Shown here: piece after piece, positions 33,873 to 43,588 of the stretch
How the letters are laid out: every line of letters begins with the position of its first letter
How positions within the stretch are numbered: the stretch's first letter is position 1
From: Pedobacter boryungensis
GTDB lineage: Bacteria > Bacteroidota > Bacteroidia > Sphingobacteriales > Sphingobacteriaceae
Assembly (NCBI RefSeq): GCF_013204825.1
Contig: NZ_JABMKV010000001.1
Span: forward strand, 186,001 to 250,000
DNA: 64,000 bases
Reading direction: 5' to 3'
Notes under the pieces: model-generated
Databases searched by the model: none
What the model was told of the DNA's origin: nothing
What the model saw: only the letters and a program-made list of their open reading frames with translations
Position numbers and translations under genes: made by a program

Positions 33873-35554
33873 AAACCCAAAACAAATATATCAAGGTTTC
33901 CCTTTTTGTGGTGGTCTTAGTACTTTTAAATGTATTCGCTCAATCCTTTTATACACGTTTTGATTTCACCAAAGAAAAACGATATACCTTAACACAAAAA
34001 ACGAAGGAAAACTTACTGAAAACGACTAAAGATATTACTATTACAGTTTTTTTAGATGGAGAAATCCCTGCGGCTTTTAAAAGATTACGCAATGCAACGA
34101 AAGATTTATTAAACGATTATAAAGCTTATTCGAATGCTAATGTGAAAATAATTTTTGAAGATCCGTTAGCAAATGTGCCCGCAAATGAGCAAGACACCAT
34201 CATAAATAGATACCTGCAAATAGGTATTAAACCTTTAGCAGTAAACATTAAAAGTGATGCAGGTATTACGCAGAAAATAATTTTCCCAATGGCGCTTATT
34301 GAAAGCGATGGGGAACAAATGCCTGTTAATTTGCTACAAAAAACTGGTGGGGCAGCCACAGATTACGAAGAAAATATTATGAGTTCTATTCAAAATCTTG
34401 AATACACTTTTACATCAGCTATTAAAAGATTAATCACTAAAAGCAATCCACGAATTGGTTTTACAGAAGGACATGGTGAACCTTCAAATCTATATTTATA
34501 CGATGCAATTACATCCTTATCTCAACAATATTATGTAGGTAGAGTAGATTTAAAGCTGATTACTAGAGAAGGTTTGGATAATTTGAGAGTATTAATTGTA
34601 GCTAAACCACAACAAGCATTAACAGAAGTTGAGAAATATAAAATTAACTATTTTGTGATGAAAGGCGGGCGAGTTGTTTGGGCAATTGATCAAGTGGGTG
34701 CGGAGTTGGATAGTTTGCAAAAACGGCCACAAATAATGGCGGTGAATAAGCAATTGAATTTAGATGATATGCTTTTCGAATACGGCGCTAGAATTAATTA
34801 TGATTTAATTACGGATATTAATTGTGCGCTAATTCCTTATGCAACAGGTGCCGCGGGACAACAAACTCAAATAGATACGGCTCCATGGTTGTATTTTCCA
34901 ATTTTAATGCCCGATACAACTAGTAATGTGGTTAAAAATATTGATGGTATTCGGACTGAATTTGCAAGTACCGTTGATACCATTGGTGTTCCAAATGTGA
35001 ATAAGAAGATTATTCTACAAACATCTCCTAATAATAAAATTTACGAAGCACCTAAAATGCTTTCTTTACAATTATTAGCACAACAACCAACGCAGGAAGA
35101 ATATACTAGCACACCAAAAGTAGCTGGGGTTTTATTAGAAGGTAGTTTTAAATCTGTGTTTTTAAATCGGCCAGTGCCAGAAGGAATTACGGAAAAATAT
35201 GATGTGCCTGTAAATAGTATACCTACAAAAATGATTGTGATAGGAGATGGGGATATTTTTAGTAATCAGGTAAGTAAATCAGAAAACACACCTTTCCCAT
35301 TAGGATTTGATCGTTATTCGCAGCAGAATTACGGAAATAAAGCCTTGCTATTAAATATTGCTGATTACTTTACTGATGACGATAATTTAATCGCTCTGCG
35401 TAATAAAGAAATTAAAGTAAGATTGTTAGACAAATCCCGTTTACGTACTGAAAAAACAAAATGGCAATTAATTAATGCGGTTGCTCCATTGCTATTGTTA
35501 ATATGTTTCGCAATTTTTCAACATTATTACCGTAAACATAAGTATGCAAAGTAA
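33866..35554 (+). CDS. gldG: Gliding-motility ABC transporter substrate-binding protein GldG
   Basis: The 562 residues have one N-terminal membrane helix (VSLFVVVLVLLNVFAQSFY), a long extracytoplasmic part typical of GldG/ABC-type uncharacterised proteins (FDFTKEKRYTLTQKTKENLL, GFTEGHGEPSNLYLYDAI), and a C-terminal helix (LINAVAPLLLLICFAIFQHY). It is the non-ATPase partner of GldF and overlaps it by 7 bp. dnaN follows 33 bp downstream with its own -7 box. Confidence 0.9.
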   Translation: MVKTQNKYIKVSLFVVVLVLLNVFAQSFYTRFDFTKEKRYTLTQKTKENLLKTTKDITITVFLDGEIPAAFKRLRNATKDLLNDYKAYSNANVKIIFEDPLANVPANEQDTIINRYLQIGIKPLAVNIKSDAGITQKIIFPMALIESDGEQMPVNLLQKTGGAATDYEENIMSSIQNLEYTFTSAIKRLITKSNPRIGFTEGHGEPSNLYLYDAITSLSQQYYVGRVDLKLITREGLDNLRVLIVAKPQQALTEVEKYKINYFVMKGGRVVWAIDQVGAELDSLQKRPQIMAVNKQLNLDDMLFEYGARINYDLITDINCALIPYATGAAGQQTQIDTAPWLYFPILMPDTTSNVVKNIDGIRTEFASTVDTIGVPNVNKKIILQTSPNNKIYEAPKMLSLQLLAQQPTQEEYTSTPKVAGVLLEGSFKSVFLNRPVPEGITEKYDVPVNSIPTKMIVIGDGDIFSNQVSKSENTPFPLGFDRYSQQNYGNKALLLNIADYFTDDDNLIALRNKEIKVRLLDKSRLRTEKTKWQLINAVAPLLLLICFAIFQHYYRKHKYAK

Positions 35555-35560
35555 TTTTTA

Positions 35561-35568
35561 TATTTTTG
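35561..35568 (+). promoter_or_regulatory. -7 box of dnaN
   Basis: TATTTTTG matches TAnnTTTG and ends 19 bp before the dnaN ATG at 35588. Confidence 0.45.
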
Positions 35569-35587
35569 AGAACAGACAAAATCAACT

Positions 35588-36712
35588 ATGAGATTTATAG
35601 TATCAACATCAACACTATTAAAACATTTACAAACAGTTAACGGTGCATCTAGCAGCAGTACTGTTTTGCCAATATTAGAAAATTTCTTATTCGAAATTAA
35701 GGATGGAAATCTAACTATTTCTGCTACAGATTTACAAACGAGCATGACCACATCGTTGGCTGTAGAGTCAAAAGAAGAAGGTAAAGTTGCCGTTCCATCA
35801 AGGATATTATTAGATACATTAAAAACATTACCAGATCAGCCAATTTCTTTCAATATTGATGATAATTCATTCTCTATTGAGATCAGTGCAGGTGATGGAA
35901 AATATAAATTAAGTGGTGAAAATGGAGATGATTTTCCTAAAATTCCAGTAGTAGAAAACGCTTCATCGGTAAACTTACCTGCTTCGGTTTTGATTGAAGC
36001 AATTACCAAAACCATTTTTGCAGTAAGTAATGATGAATTACGCCCAGCAATGACAGGTGTGTATTGCCAGCTTTCTCCTCAACACATTACATTTGTGGCT
36101 ACAGATGCACATAAATTAGTGCGTTACCGCAGAACGGACAGTAAAGCAGATAAAGCTTCATCATTTATCTTGCCTAAAAAAGCATTAACTTTATTAAAAG
36201 CAGCTTTACCAAGTACTGATGTAAATGTTTCTGTAGATTACAACGCAACAAGTGCTTTCTTTAAATTTGAAAACATCAATCTAGTTTGTCGTTTAATTGA
36301 TGAGCGTTATCCAGATTATGAGGCCGTAATTCCAGCTAATAATCCAAATAAATTAGTAATTGATAGAGCACTATTCTTAAATACATTACGTAGAGTTGTA
36401 ATTTTTGCCAATAAAACTACACATCAAGTGCGATTAAAAATCAACGGAAGTGAATTAAATATCTCTTCAGAAGATTTAGATTTTGCAAATGAAGCTCATG
36501 AACGTTTAAGCTGTCAATATGAAGGAGAGGATTTAGAAATTGGTTTTAACGCTCGTTTTTTAATCGAGATGTTAAGTAATCTAAATGGGGAAGAAGTTAC
36601 GTTGGAACTATCTACACCAAATAGAGCAGGTTTGTTAATCCCACAAACTAACGACGAAAACGAAGATGTTTTAATGTTGGTAATGCCTGTAATGCTTAAT
36701 AATAGTTATTAA
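35588..36712 (+). CDS. dnaN: DNA polymerase III sliding clamp, beta subunit
   Basis: The beta clamp is a ring that tethers the replicative polymerase. The 374 residues form three clamp domains, with MRFIVSTSTLLKHLQTVNGA at the start, VSNDELRPAMTGVYCQLSPQ in domain 2 and LVMPVMLNNSY at the C-terminus. The terminal M-P-hydrophobic motif is typical. It is not beside dnaA or recF, which is common in Bacteroidetes. It lies downstream of gldG but has its own -7 box and is followed by a strong terminator. Confidence 0.97.
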   Translation: MRFIVSTSTLLKHLQTVNGASSSSTVLPILENFLFEIKDGNLTISATDLQTSMTTSLAVESKEEGKVAVPSRILLDTLKTLPDQPISFNIDDNSFSIEISAGDGKYKLSGENGDDFPKIPVVENASSVNLPASVLIEAITKTIFAVSNDELRPAMTGVYCQLSPQHITFVATDAHKLVRYRRTDSKADKASSFILPKKALTLLKAALPSTDVNVSVDYNATSAFFKFENINLVCRLIDERYPDYEAVIPANNPNKLVIDRALFLNTLRRVVIFANKTTHQVRLKINGSELNISSEDLDFANEAHERLSCQYEGEDLEIGFNARFLIEMLSNLNGEEVTLELSTPNRAGLLIPQTNDENEDVLMLVMPVMLNNSY

Positions 36713-36763
36713 GCAGTAAGTAGTTTTTTAGTCTTTAAAATAAACTTAAACTTACAATTTCAT

Positions 36764-36800
36764 AACAATGGCTTGGTTTTTGACCAAGCCATTGTTGTTT
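36764..36800 (+). terminator. Intrinsic terminator after dnaN
   Basis: The perfect 14-bp stem AACAATGGCTTGGT/ACCAAGCCATTGTT is followed by GTTT. It lies about 50 bp after dnaN. Confidence 0.85.
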
Positions 36801-36823
36801 AATGCCTTTTTAACTAAAAGCTT

Positions 36824-37516
36824 ATGAAAATAACGTTACTCGCTGTTCATAGAGTTTATTTGTATTTAGGTTTAACTTTTTTTGCTACACTTTGTTGTCT
36901 ATTTTCATGTAAAAAGGACATCGCAATTTCTAATAAAGTTGTGACAGGGGAAGCGAAAGTTAAATTAGTGAATGCTTCTCACACCACCTCAGCAGTTGAC
37001 TTTTACTTGGATAACGTTAAAGTCAACACTCAATCTTTAGCATATGGAGAGGGTAGTAATTATTTTAAAGTTTCTTCAGGCACTAAAAATGCCTCTTTTG
37101 CAAATACAGATGAAAATGCCTCTGCAAAAGTTATTTTCGTTCCTACCTTTTCTTATACTTCGTTTTATGTTGAAGATAAATCCAATAAAGGCGAAGTTTT
37201 AACTTTTGAAGATAATTTAGGAACTACAGCAATTGGGAAAGCTAATGTTCGTTTCATAAACTTGAGTCCATATTTTAGCAATGCTGTAAACGTTAACTTA
37301 ACAGGAAATGTTTTATTAATCAATTCATTACCTTTTAAAGAAGCATCAGATTACTTCTCCATAGATCCTACTATTGATTTGAGGATATCTATTTTAGGTG
37401 TTGGTGGATTTAAAGTGCTTTCTGGAGCAGAGTTTGAAGCTGGAAAAATATATACCATTTGGTTTAGTGGAACCTCAAATTCTAATCTTACTATAAATAA
37501 AATTACCTACAATTAA
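36824..37516 (+). CDS. DUF4397-like lipoprotein
   Basis: The 230 residues begin with a longer-than-usual export segment (about residues 10-30) ending in a lipobox LFSC at Cys30, so the protein is probably lipidated. The mature part has two DUF4397-type beta-sandwich repeats: EAKVKLVNASHTTSAVDFYLD and IGKANVRFINLSPYFSNAVNV. Proteins of this kind are surface or periplasmic and have no known enzymatic function. It stands alone between the dnaN terminator and the DedA gene. Confidence 0.82.
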   Translation: MKITLLAVHRVYLYLGLTFFATLCCLFSCKKDIAISNKVVTGEAKVKLVNASHTTSAVDFYLDNVKVNTQSLAYGEGSNYFKVSSGTKNASFANTDENASAKVIFVPTFSYTSFYVEDKSNKGEVLTFEDNLGTTAIGKANVRFINLSPYFSNAVNVNLTGNVLLINSLPFKEASDYFSIDPTIDLRISILGVGGFKVLSGAEFEAGKIYTIWFSGTSNSNLTINKITYN

Positions 37517-37559
37517 CATCAAATTTGGAAATATAGCATAGTAATCAAAAGCATATGCT

Positions 37560-37567
37560 TATTTTTG
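37560..37567 (+). promoter_or_regulatory. -7 box of the DedA gene
   Basis: TATTTTTG matches TAnnTTTG and ends 15 bp before the TTG start at 37583, which supports that unusual start codon. Confidence 0.45.
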
Positions 37568-37582
37568 AAAAAAACATAAAAA

Positions 37583-38257
37583 TTGGAATTACTACAACAA
37601 CTCATAGATTTTATTCTTCATATTGATAAGCACCTTGCTGATATCGTAAATGAATACCACACCTTAACTTACCTTATTTTATTCTTAATTATTTTTGCAG
37701 AAACCGGATTTGTAGTTACTCCGTTTTTGCCTGGTGATTCATTGCTTTTTGCAACAGGTGCATTAATTGCAGGAGATAAAACTGATTTAAATATTTGGTT
37801 AATGTTTGTCATTCTCACCGCTGCTGCAATTTTAGGAAATACCTTAAATTATAAATTGGGGAGTGTTTTGGGTGCAGGAGTTTTTAAGGAAAAGAATAAA
37901 ATTCTCAAGCTGAAATATTACCATCAATCACATGAGTTTTTCGAGAAACACGGTGGAAAAGCAATTATTTTTAGTCGTTTTTTGCCAATTTTTAGAACAA
38001 TAGCTCCATTTGTTGCTGGTATTGCTAAAATGCCTTTTGGAAGATATACTACGTTTAACATTATTGGTGGTATCTCATGGATTTTTAGTCTTTTATTTGC
38101 AGGATATTTACTTGGTCAAATTCAATGGTTTAAAGATAACTTTGATATCGTGATTGTACTAATTGCAGTGGTAACTTTTGTGCCAGCAATTTATGCAGCA
38201 GTAATGAGTAGGTTTAAGTCTAAAGAAGTAGAAGTTATTACTCCAAAAGAGGATTAA
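37583..38257 (+). CDS. DedA-family membrane protein, TTG start
   Basis: The 224 residues are of DedA/SNARE-associated type, with the re-entrant region FAETGFVVTPFLPGDSLLFATG (about 40-60), FFEKHGGKAIIFSRFLPIFR and APFVAGIAKMPFGRYTTFN. Members are lipid scramblases or transporters needed for membrane homeostasis. No in-frame ATG precedes the conserved start, so TTG 37583 (MELLQQLIDF) is used; the promoter box just before it agrees. It overlaps the end of the convergent phospholipase-fold gene by 4 bp. Confidence 0.88.
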   Translation: MELLQQLIDFILHIDKHLADIVNEYHTLTYLILFLIIFAETGFVVTPFLPGDSLLFATGALIAGDKTDLNIWLMFVILTAAAILGNTLNYKLGSVLGAGVFKEKNKILKLKYYHQSHEFFEKHGGKAIIFSRFLPIFRTIAPFVAGIAKMPFGRYTTFNIIGGISWIFSLLFAGYLLGQIQWFKDNFDIVIVLIAVVTFVPAIYAAVMSRFKSKEVEVITPKED

Positions 38258-39210
38258 TTTTCTCTGCCAATAATTTTACCTTCTTTATATTTCTTTTCTT
38301 CTAATTCGATAGCCTTTCTCTCTTCTGGACTTATTTCTATTTTAATAAGATTTTTTAGTTCTGGTTGACCTGCATCTACCCAAGCTGAAAACCAAAAGGA
38401 ACCGATCATTAAAATTGCAGAACGCATTTGTTTTTCTACCATGCCATTCATTTTATCCTGATAAGCTTTTGAATACGCAATGGAATATTGCTTAGTAACC
38501 GCATTGCTTCGCTCAGAAAAACTATATTTCTGATCTGATGGAAAGGATTTATTCAGCTCTGCTTCAAGAAGTAAAACGCTATCTAATAAACTGTGCGAGT
38601 GCTTAACAATTCCCCATGCTGCTTTTAAAGGATCATCAATATAATAGGCCTTACCTACCACAAAATTATATCCGCCAGAGAATAATTCTGGTATTCTACT
38701 CTCCCAAAAAGCGTGTATGCCATGTTGGTTAGTTAATTGGCCATTATGATTGTTGGTGGTGTGCAACGGTACATGAGCATCGCCAATATAATGACCTAAT
38801 TCGGCAGAATACTTTAATATTTTTAATGAATCATGCGCTTTAAAGGCTTTAATTAAGCTGTAATAAGTTCTTTGAATTTGCCAAGGGACAATCCCATTTT
38901 CATTTAGCTTCTTTTGCCCATATTTAGTTAAAGCATCAGTAAATTTCTCAGGAATGCTATCTATATCTTCCTCATAGTTCTCTACATCTAAGTAATGTCG
39001 AGGAGCTTCAAGAGTATCAATATATCTCCGTTTATCTGGATCTATAGCATGTTCGGTAATATATTTATATCCAGATTTATAAAAACCAATCATTTCTGTT
39101 CGCAACGTAAATATCGCCAATTGATTAATTCGTCGGTGGGCAAAAAAGCCCCAGGAAGTGCAAAATAGAAAAGGGATGATTAACAATAGTAAAATCGTTA
39201 ATCTTTTCAT
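38254..39210 (-). CDS. Zinc-dependent phospholipase C/P1-nuclease-fold protein
   Basis: This 318-residue exported protein has a signal peptide ending near TSWG, so the mature N-terminal residue may be Trp, which acts as a zinc ligand in this superfamily. Zinc-binding residues are visible in WGFFAHRRINQLAIF, ELGHYIGDAHVPLHTTNNH and HGIHAFWESRIPELF. The fold covers phospholipase C and S1/P1 nuclease; the substrate cannot be fixed. The C-terminal 60 residues are charged. It follows the GNAT gene on the minus strand by 18 bp. Confidence 0.85.
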   Translation of the reverse strand: MKRLTILLLLIIPFLFCTSWGFFAHRRINQLAIFTLRTEMIGFYKSGYKYITEHAIDPDKRRYIDTLEAPRHYLDVENYEEDIDSIPEKFTDALTKYGQKKLNENGIVPWQIQRTYYSLIKAFKAHDSLKILKYSAELGHYIGDAHVPLHTTNNHNGQLTNQHGIHAFWESRIPELFSGGYNFVVGKAYYIDDPLKAAWGIVKHSHSLLDSVLLLEAELNKSFPSDQKYSFSERSNAVTKQYSIAYSKAYQDKMNGMVEKQMRSAILMIGSFWFSAWVDAGQPELKNLIKIEISPEERKAIELEEKKYKEGKIIGREN

Positions 39211-39228
39211 AAAATGAAGATAGTAAAA

Positions 39229-39684
39229 TTATTTTGATATTACTTTTTCAAAACACACACTATTTTCTACACCTTCATATTGACCGTAGTTCGGTATAAT
39301 TTGATATCCACTTTTTAGATATAGCGCAATCGCTTCTGGTTGTTTATTACCTGTTTCGAGCACGCATTTTTTAATTTGGAGTTCTTTTGCCCAAATTTCT
39401 AATTCATTCAAAATTGTTGAAGCTATTCCAAGTCCACGCTTAGTAGGAGTGACAAACATTCGTTTTACTTCCATTGTATCGGATGTATACATTTTAATTG
39501 CTCCACAACCTACCGCAATTTCTTTTTCAAATGCTACAATTGCATATTTTATAGCATCAATTTTATTAAATTGAGCATAAAATGAATGATCTTCACCATC
39601 TCTAATTTTTAAATCAGCATCAAGTTCAGCTACCAATTTTTGGAAATCTTTATTTTCAGAGTTAGTTCTTATGCAATCAATCAT
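39229..39684 (-). CDS. GNAT-family N-acetyltransferase
   Basis: The 151-residue GNAT protein binds acetyl-CoA through the loop VTPTKRGLGIASTILNELE (about 90-108) after a beta strand (TMEVKRMF), and ends with the typical ALYLKSGYQIIPNYGQY. The acceptor is unknown. It lies between HscA, which ends 15 bp upstream, and the phospholipase-fold gene, all on the minus strand, so the three genes may form a loose operon. Confidence 0.88.
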   Translation of the reverse strand: MIDCIRTNSENKDFQKLVAELDADLKIRDGEDHSFYAQFNKIDAIKYAIVAFEKEIAVGCGAIKMYTSDTMEVKRMFVTPTKRGLGIASTILNELEIWAKELQIKKCVLETGNKQPEAIALYLKSGYQIIPNYGQYEGVENSVCFEKVISK

Positions 39685-39699
39685 GGGAAAATAAGTTAA

Positions 39700-41562
39700 T
39701 TACTGTTCATCAACTCTTTTGCCCTTCATTGCTTGGCCAACTGCCATATCCATTAATCGCTCTGCAAATGGGCGAGTAAATTCATTTAGTTCATCAGCTT
39801 TCTTTAAAATTCGATCTTTATCGCCGCTATCTAATGCATCTTTAAGCTCAGCAATAATCACAATAGTTAATGTAAGTTCTTGCTCGTTTAAAATATTCCC
39901 GTTTTTTTTGATAAATCGCTCTGCAGTATATACCAATTGTTCCCCTTCGCTTTTAGCTTCAATAAGCATACGTTGTTCTACATCACTTTTGGCGTTTTCA
40001 ATGCTATCAATTAGCATTTTTTCTACTGTATCATCGCTTAAGCCGTAACTCGGAATAATATCAATTTCTTGTTTAACACCAGAACGCAATTCAATAGCTT
40101 GCACGGTCAATATCCCATCAGCATTCAATAAAAAGTTAATATCGACCTTTGGTAAGCCTGCAGGCATAGCTGGAATCCCTTTTAGATCGAACTCTGCCAA
40201 TTTGCGGTTTTCTTTTACTAAATCTCGCTCACCTTGGTAAACAGAAATTTTCATATTTACTTGTCCATCAATAGAAGTAGTGTATTGACGACCAGCTTTT
40301 GTAGGAACTTTACTGTTACGAGCAATGATTACGTCCATCAATCCACCCATAGTCTCAATTCCTAATGAAAGTGGGGTAACATCTAATAATAATATATCTG
40401 AACGATTTCCTGCTAAAATATCTGCTTGAATGGCAGCACCTAAAGCCACAACCTCATCAGGATTAATTTGGTCGTGTGGTTGACGGTTAAAGAAATTGCT
40501 TACTGCTTGTTTTACATAAGGTGTGCGAGTTGAACCACCTACTAAAACCACTTCATCAATTTCACTGATAGTTAAATTTGCATCCACTAATGCTTGTTTA
40601 CAACAGGTTAAAGTTTCGTCAACTTTGGCTTCAATTAGTTTTTCGAAAGTTTGTTTATCAAGTGTACACCAAATATCTCCAACTTTTTCGTTGTATAAAT
40701 TTTGTGTTGATAATGCTTTTTTCGCAGCTTCTGCTTGCAAACGCAAGGTTTGCATCAAAATATTATCTTGGGCAACTTGGGCGAAATCTAATTTATTTTT
40801 TTCTATCCAATAATTTAAAATAGCTCTGTCAAAATCATCACCACCTAAAAAAGTATTGCCATTAGTAGCTAAAACTTCAAATATTCCATTTTGGATTTGG
40901 AGAATAGATACATCAAAAGTTCCGCCGCCTAAATCGTACACAGCAATAGTTTTTTGTTGGGTAGGATTTAAACCCAAACCATAGGCTAAACTTGCTGCAG
41001 TTGGTTCGTTTACAATACGCAAAACATCTAAACCAGCTAATTTGCCAGCATCACGGGTAGCTTGTCTTTGACTATCATTAAAATAAGCTGGAACCGTAAT
41101 TACCGCTCTATTAACAGGAGTTTTTAAAGCGTGTTCGGCTCTTGCTTTTAGCTCTTTTAAAATCTCTGCTGAAAGCTCTATGGGAGTATAAAATTTATTT
41201 CCAGCTTTAATTTTCACTAAAGCATCGGTATCGTCATCTATAATTTTGTAGCTAAAAATATCCTGATGGCTGGCCACATCTTTGTACGAACGACCTAATA
41301 ATCGTTTCACAGAAAAAATCGTGTTTGCAGGGTCCGAAGTTAAAAACGCTTTTGCTTCATTACCTACTTCGGCATCGCCATGTTCATTAAAATGAACAAT
41401 AGAAGGTACTAAAAGCCCTTTTCCAGTATCGTTAATTACTTGTGGGTTTTTATCTGGATTGATAAAAGCAACCAAACTATTGGTAGTGCCTAAATCAATT
41501 CCAACTATAATTTCTTCTTGTTGTAATGAACCTGTCGCCAGATTGATGGATATTTTTGCCAT
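39700..41562 (-). CDS. hscA: Hsp70-family chaperone HscA for Fe-S assembly
   Basis: This 620-residue Hsp70 protein has ATPase motifs [16 protein letters not shown] (about 18-33), [15 protein letters not shown] and [17 protein letters not shown], and a substrate domain with [14 protein letters not shown]. The extra N-terminal residues before the first strand and the total length fit HscA, which acts on the scaffold IscU, more than DnaK (about 635-640 with a long acidic lid). No hscB or iscU is adjacent. The minus strand has TAACTTTG ending 4 bp before the ATG, so the mRNA is probably nearly leaderless. Confidence 0.8.
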   Translation of the reverse strand: MAKISINLATGSLQQEEIIVGIDLGTTNSLVAFINPDKNPQVINDTGKGLLVPSIVHFNEHGDAEVGNEAKAFLTSDPANTIFSVKRLLGRSYKDVASHQDIFSYKIIDDDTDALVKIKAGNKFYTPIELSAEILKELKARAEHALKTPVNRAVITVPAYFNDSQRQATRDAGKLAGLDVLRIVNEPTAASLAYGLGLNPTQQKTIAVYDLGGGTFDVSILQIQNGIFEVLATNGNTFLGGDDFDRAILNYWIEKNKLDFAQVAQDNILMQTLRLQAEAAKKALSTQNLYNEKVGDIWCTLDKQTFEKLIEAKVDETLTCCKQALVDANLTISEIDEVVLVGGSTRTPYVKQAVSNFFNRQPHDQINPDEVVALGAAIQADILAGNRSDILLLDVTPLSLGIETMGGLMDVIIARNSKVPTKAGRQYTTSIDGQVNMKISVYQGERDLVKENRKLAEFDLKGIPAMPAGLPKVDINFLLNADGILTVQAIELRSGVKQEIDIIPSYGLSDDTVEKMLIDSIENAKSDVEQRMLIEAKSEGEQLVYTAERFIKKNGNILNEQELTLTIVIIAELKDALDSGDKDRILKKADELNEFTRPFAERLMDMAVGQAMKGKRVDEQ

Positions 41563-41566
41563 GCCA

Positions 41567-41574
41567 CAAAGTTA
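41567..41574 (-). promoter_or_regulatory. -7 box of hscA
   Basis: CAAAGTTA on plus is TAACTTTG on minus (TAnnTTTG), 4 bp from the ATG at 41562. Confidence 0.5.
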
Positions 41575-41690
41575 CACAGTTTGAGATTGAAATTTGTTTA
41601 AAAGTTGTAAAGTTAGTTCTTCCTTGTAGATGATTTTTTAAGTAGCTGATGGATTTTATGAAACGATTGTTAGTGCTTTTCGGTAATTGC

Positions 41691-41771
41691 AATCCTGCTA
41701 TTCGCTACAATCTTTTTTGCGCTTCGACTTCGCTCAGCGTGACAAAAAGTATTTTCGCTACTATCAGGTTT
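41691..41771 (+). repeat. Dispersed intergenic element, copy 2
   Basis: It starts AATCCTGCTATTCGCT (12 of 16 bases as in copy 3 read in reverse) and ends TTCGCTACTATCAGGTTT (17 of 18 as in copy 1). The centre has CTTTTTTGC... with a matching CAAAAAG and the sequence CTTCGACTTCGCTCAGCG (41722), the same family as the one at 47144-47169. Confidence 0.6.
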
Positions 41772-41855
41772 GTTTTAAAATAGGAGGTGGTTCTTGGTGC
41801 AACTATAAGCACAACTTCCCAACTTTCGGTCTTTCGGACTTCCCGACTATTTTAC

Positions 41856-41863
41856 TAATTTTG
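41856..41863 (+). promoter_or_regulatory. -7 box of miaE
   Basis: TAATTTTG matches TAnnTTTG and ends 3 bp before ATG 41867, implying a leaderless mRNA or a very short leader. Confidence 0.5.
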
Positions 41864-41866
41864 AAT

Positions 41867-42448
41867 ATGCTAGGACTTAAATTATTGACTGATCCACGGT
41901 GGGCGAATATTGCGGAATCTAACTTAGAAGAAATTTTAACAGACCATGCTTGGTGTGAACAAAAAGCAGCTACAAATGCCATCAATTTAATTGCTGATAA
42001 TTGTGAACATATAGATTTGGTGTCAGAATTAACGGTTATTGCTTTAGAAGAAATGCAACATTTTCAGCAAGTGGTAGATATCATTAAAAAAAGAGGATAT
42101 ACTTTAGGTCGTGGGAGAAAAGATGATTATGTTGGCCAGTTGATGAAATTTTGCAAAAAAGATGGCTCAAGAAACAATAGTTTTATAGAACGATTATTAT
42201 TTGCTGCAATGATAGAAGCGAGAAGTTGTGAGCGTTTCCGAGTGTTGTCTCAAAATATTCAGGATAAAGAATTAGCTAAATTTTACCATGATTTAATGGT
42301 TTCAGAAGCTGGACATTATACTACTTTTTTAAACTTTGCCCGTAAATATACCATTGATGTTGATATAGATAAACGTTGGAAAGAATGGTTGGTTTTTGAG
42401 GGCGAGTTAATTATGAGTTTTGGTAATAAGGAAGCGATACATGGTTAA
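41867..42448 (+). CDS. miaE: tRNA-(ms2io6A37)-hydroxylase MiaE-like
   Basis: This 193-residue diiron protein hydroxylates the isopentenyl group of modified A37 in tRNAs. Iron ligands are in LTDHAWCEQKAATNA, ALEEMQHFQQVV, MIEARSCERFRVL and VSEAGHYTTFLNF (the E and ExxH pattern of a four-helix bundle). The frame is open from an ATG at 41687, but the extra 60 residues are translated repeat, and MLGLKLLTDPRWANI at 41867 is the expected N-terminus, preceded by a promoter box. Confidence 0.88.
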   Translation: MLGLKLLTDPRWANIAESNLEEILTDHAWCEQKAATNAINLIADNCEHIDLVSELTVIALEEMQHFQQVVDIIKKRGYTLGRGRKDDYVGQLMKFCKKDGSRNNSFIERLLFAAMIEARSCERFRVLSQNIQDKELAKFYHDLMVSEAGHYTTFLNFARKYTIDVDIDKRWKEWLVFEGELIMSFGNKEAIHG

Positions 42449-42502
42449 TCAGTTCTCAGTTTACAGTTTGAGTTGAATAATAGCATCTGAAACCTACAAC
42501 TG

Positions 42503-43585
42503 TTAATTGCTAGCTGATAACTCTTTTTTATGTATATTCCATAACCAAATTACAATATTTTGATAGCTTTTAATTCCTCTTTTTTGATTGTTAAGTTTTA
42601 AAAATTTATCAAAAGCTACACCCATATAACTAGACATTTGTCCGTTGTATTTAGCCCAAAATTCATTTTCTGCTTTGAAATTAGCTAATACTTCAGGTGA
42701 AATTTTATCTCGCATTTTAAGGTAATCTTCGGGAGATTTCATTCTGATCTCGAATAAAATATAGCGCAACATATTATAATTAACCGAATATTGGAAGTTA
42801 ACATCATTACTATTTACACCAACTAAATAAGCTACTAAATTGGCTTCATCTTCTCGGGCAACACCCATTTGATGTGAAATTTCGTGGCAAGCAACAAAAG
42901 GTAAAACCCAAGCAGGTAATTTCATATTTATGTTTGCTTCACCACTTAATGGATTGTAATAACCTTCAATTCCTATTTTACTAACCATCCAATCGTTTAA
43001 CACAGGTTTTATTGATGGTGCATTGTAATGAAAAAATGAATTTTGTATTTCCATATGCTGATACTCAATAACTGCTTTTTTACGAAGTTCATTAATATCG
43101 TAACTGAGTTTAGGAGATAGTTGAGGTTGTAATGTGTTTAATTTATCGATAAAATAATTGCCTAAAATCACTAATTCTTTAACGTTGTATTTTTCGTCGC
43201 TAATAGTTAATTTTTGAGTAATGCTTGGCCTAGCGTAATTTAAACCCCAAAGCAGTTTAAAACTGATGTATAAAATTAAAAATAGGTTAAACAATTTTAA
43301 GGGAATAATTAATCGATGACTTTTACTAAGTGATTTTCTTCTTTTAAAGAATAAAAAGACCTGTATCAAGGCGAAAACAATTAGTAGTCCGTATAAAATA
43401 TCTCCTAAAGCAAAAGGAAAAATGGAAGAAATCCATCTTAAAACAGAAGAAAAAATAGGGTATAAACCGTTTGAATAAATATTTAGGACTAATTGAGGGA
43501 ATAATCCCAAAATATATATAAGTAATGCAAGGCCGAAGATTATGGTGGATTTTACTAAAAGGCTACGAGGAATTATAGTTTGCAT
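42503..43585 (-). CDS. DUF3810-like membrane metallopeptidase
   Basis: The 360 residues have four membrane helices in the first 115 and then a zinc-peptidase-like domain with HEISH at 234-238 and a downstream acidic E247 (VAREDEANLVAYL) that may complete the metal site. This matches DUF3810. The zincin motif makes a membrane-anchored protease plausible, but the substrate is unknown. The gene starts 3 bp after the dihydroorotase stop on the same strand, so the two are co-transcribed, although no functional link is evident. Confidence 0.85.
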   Translation of the reverse strand: MQTIIPRSLLVKSTIIFGLALLIYILGLFPQLVLNIYSNGLYPIFSSVLRWISSIFPFALGDILYGLLIVFALIQVFLFFKRRKSLSKSHRLIIPLKLFNLFLILYISFKLLWGLNYARPSITQKLTISDEKYNVKELVILGNYFIDKLNTLQPQLSPKLSYDINELRKKAVIEYQHMEIQNSFFHYNAPSIKPVLNDWMVSKIGIEGYYNPLSGEANINMKLPAWVLPFVACHEISHQMGVAREDEANLVAYLVGVNSNDVNFQYSVNYNMLRYILFEIRMKSPEDYLKMRDKISPEVLANFKAENEFWAKYNGQMSSYMGVAFDKFLKLNNQKRGIKSYQNIVIWLWNIHKKELSASN

Positions 43586-43588
43586 AAG

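Larger units (their letters stand above)
41563..41866. other. Divergent spacer between hscA and miaE
   Basis: The 304 bp hold promoters at both ends (41567-41574 minus, 41856-41863 plus) and, in the middle, the dispersed element at 41691-41771 with an internal CTTCGACTTCGCTCAGCG segment and the spacer-repeat CTTTCGGTCTTTCGG. A frame open from 41687 reads through these repeats and is rejected as coding. Confidence 0.6.

Noticed and set aside
41687..41866. 60-residue N-terminal extension of miaE
   Set aside because: The extension is translated dispersed repeat and spacer. The promoter box lies just before ATG 41867, and MiaE normally begins there.
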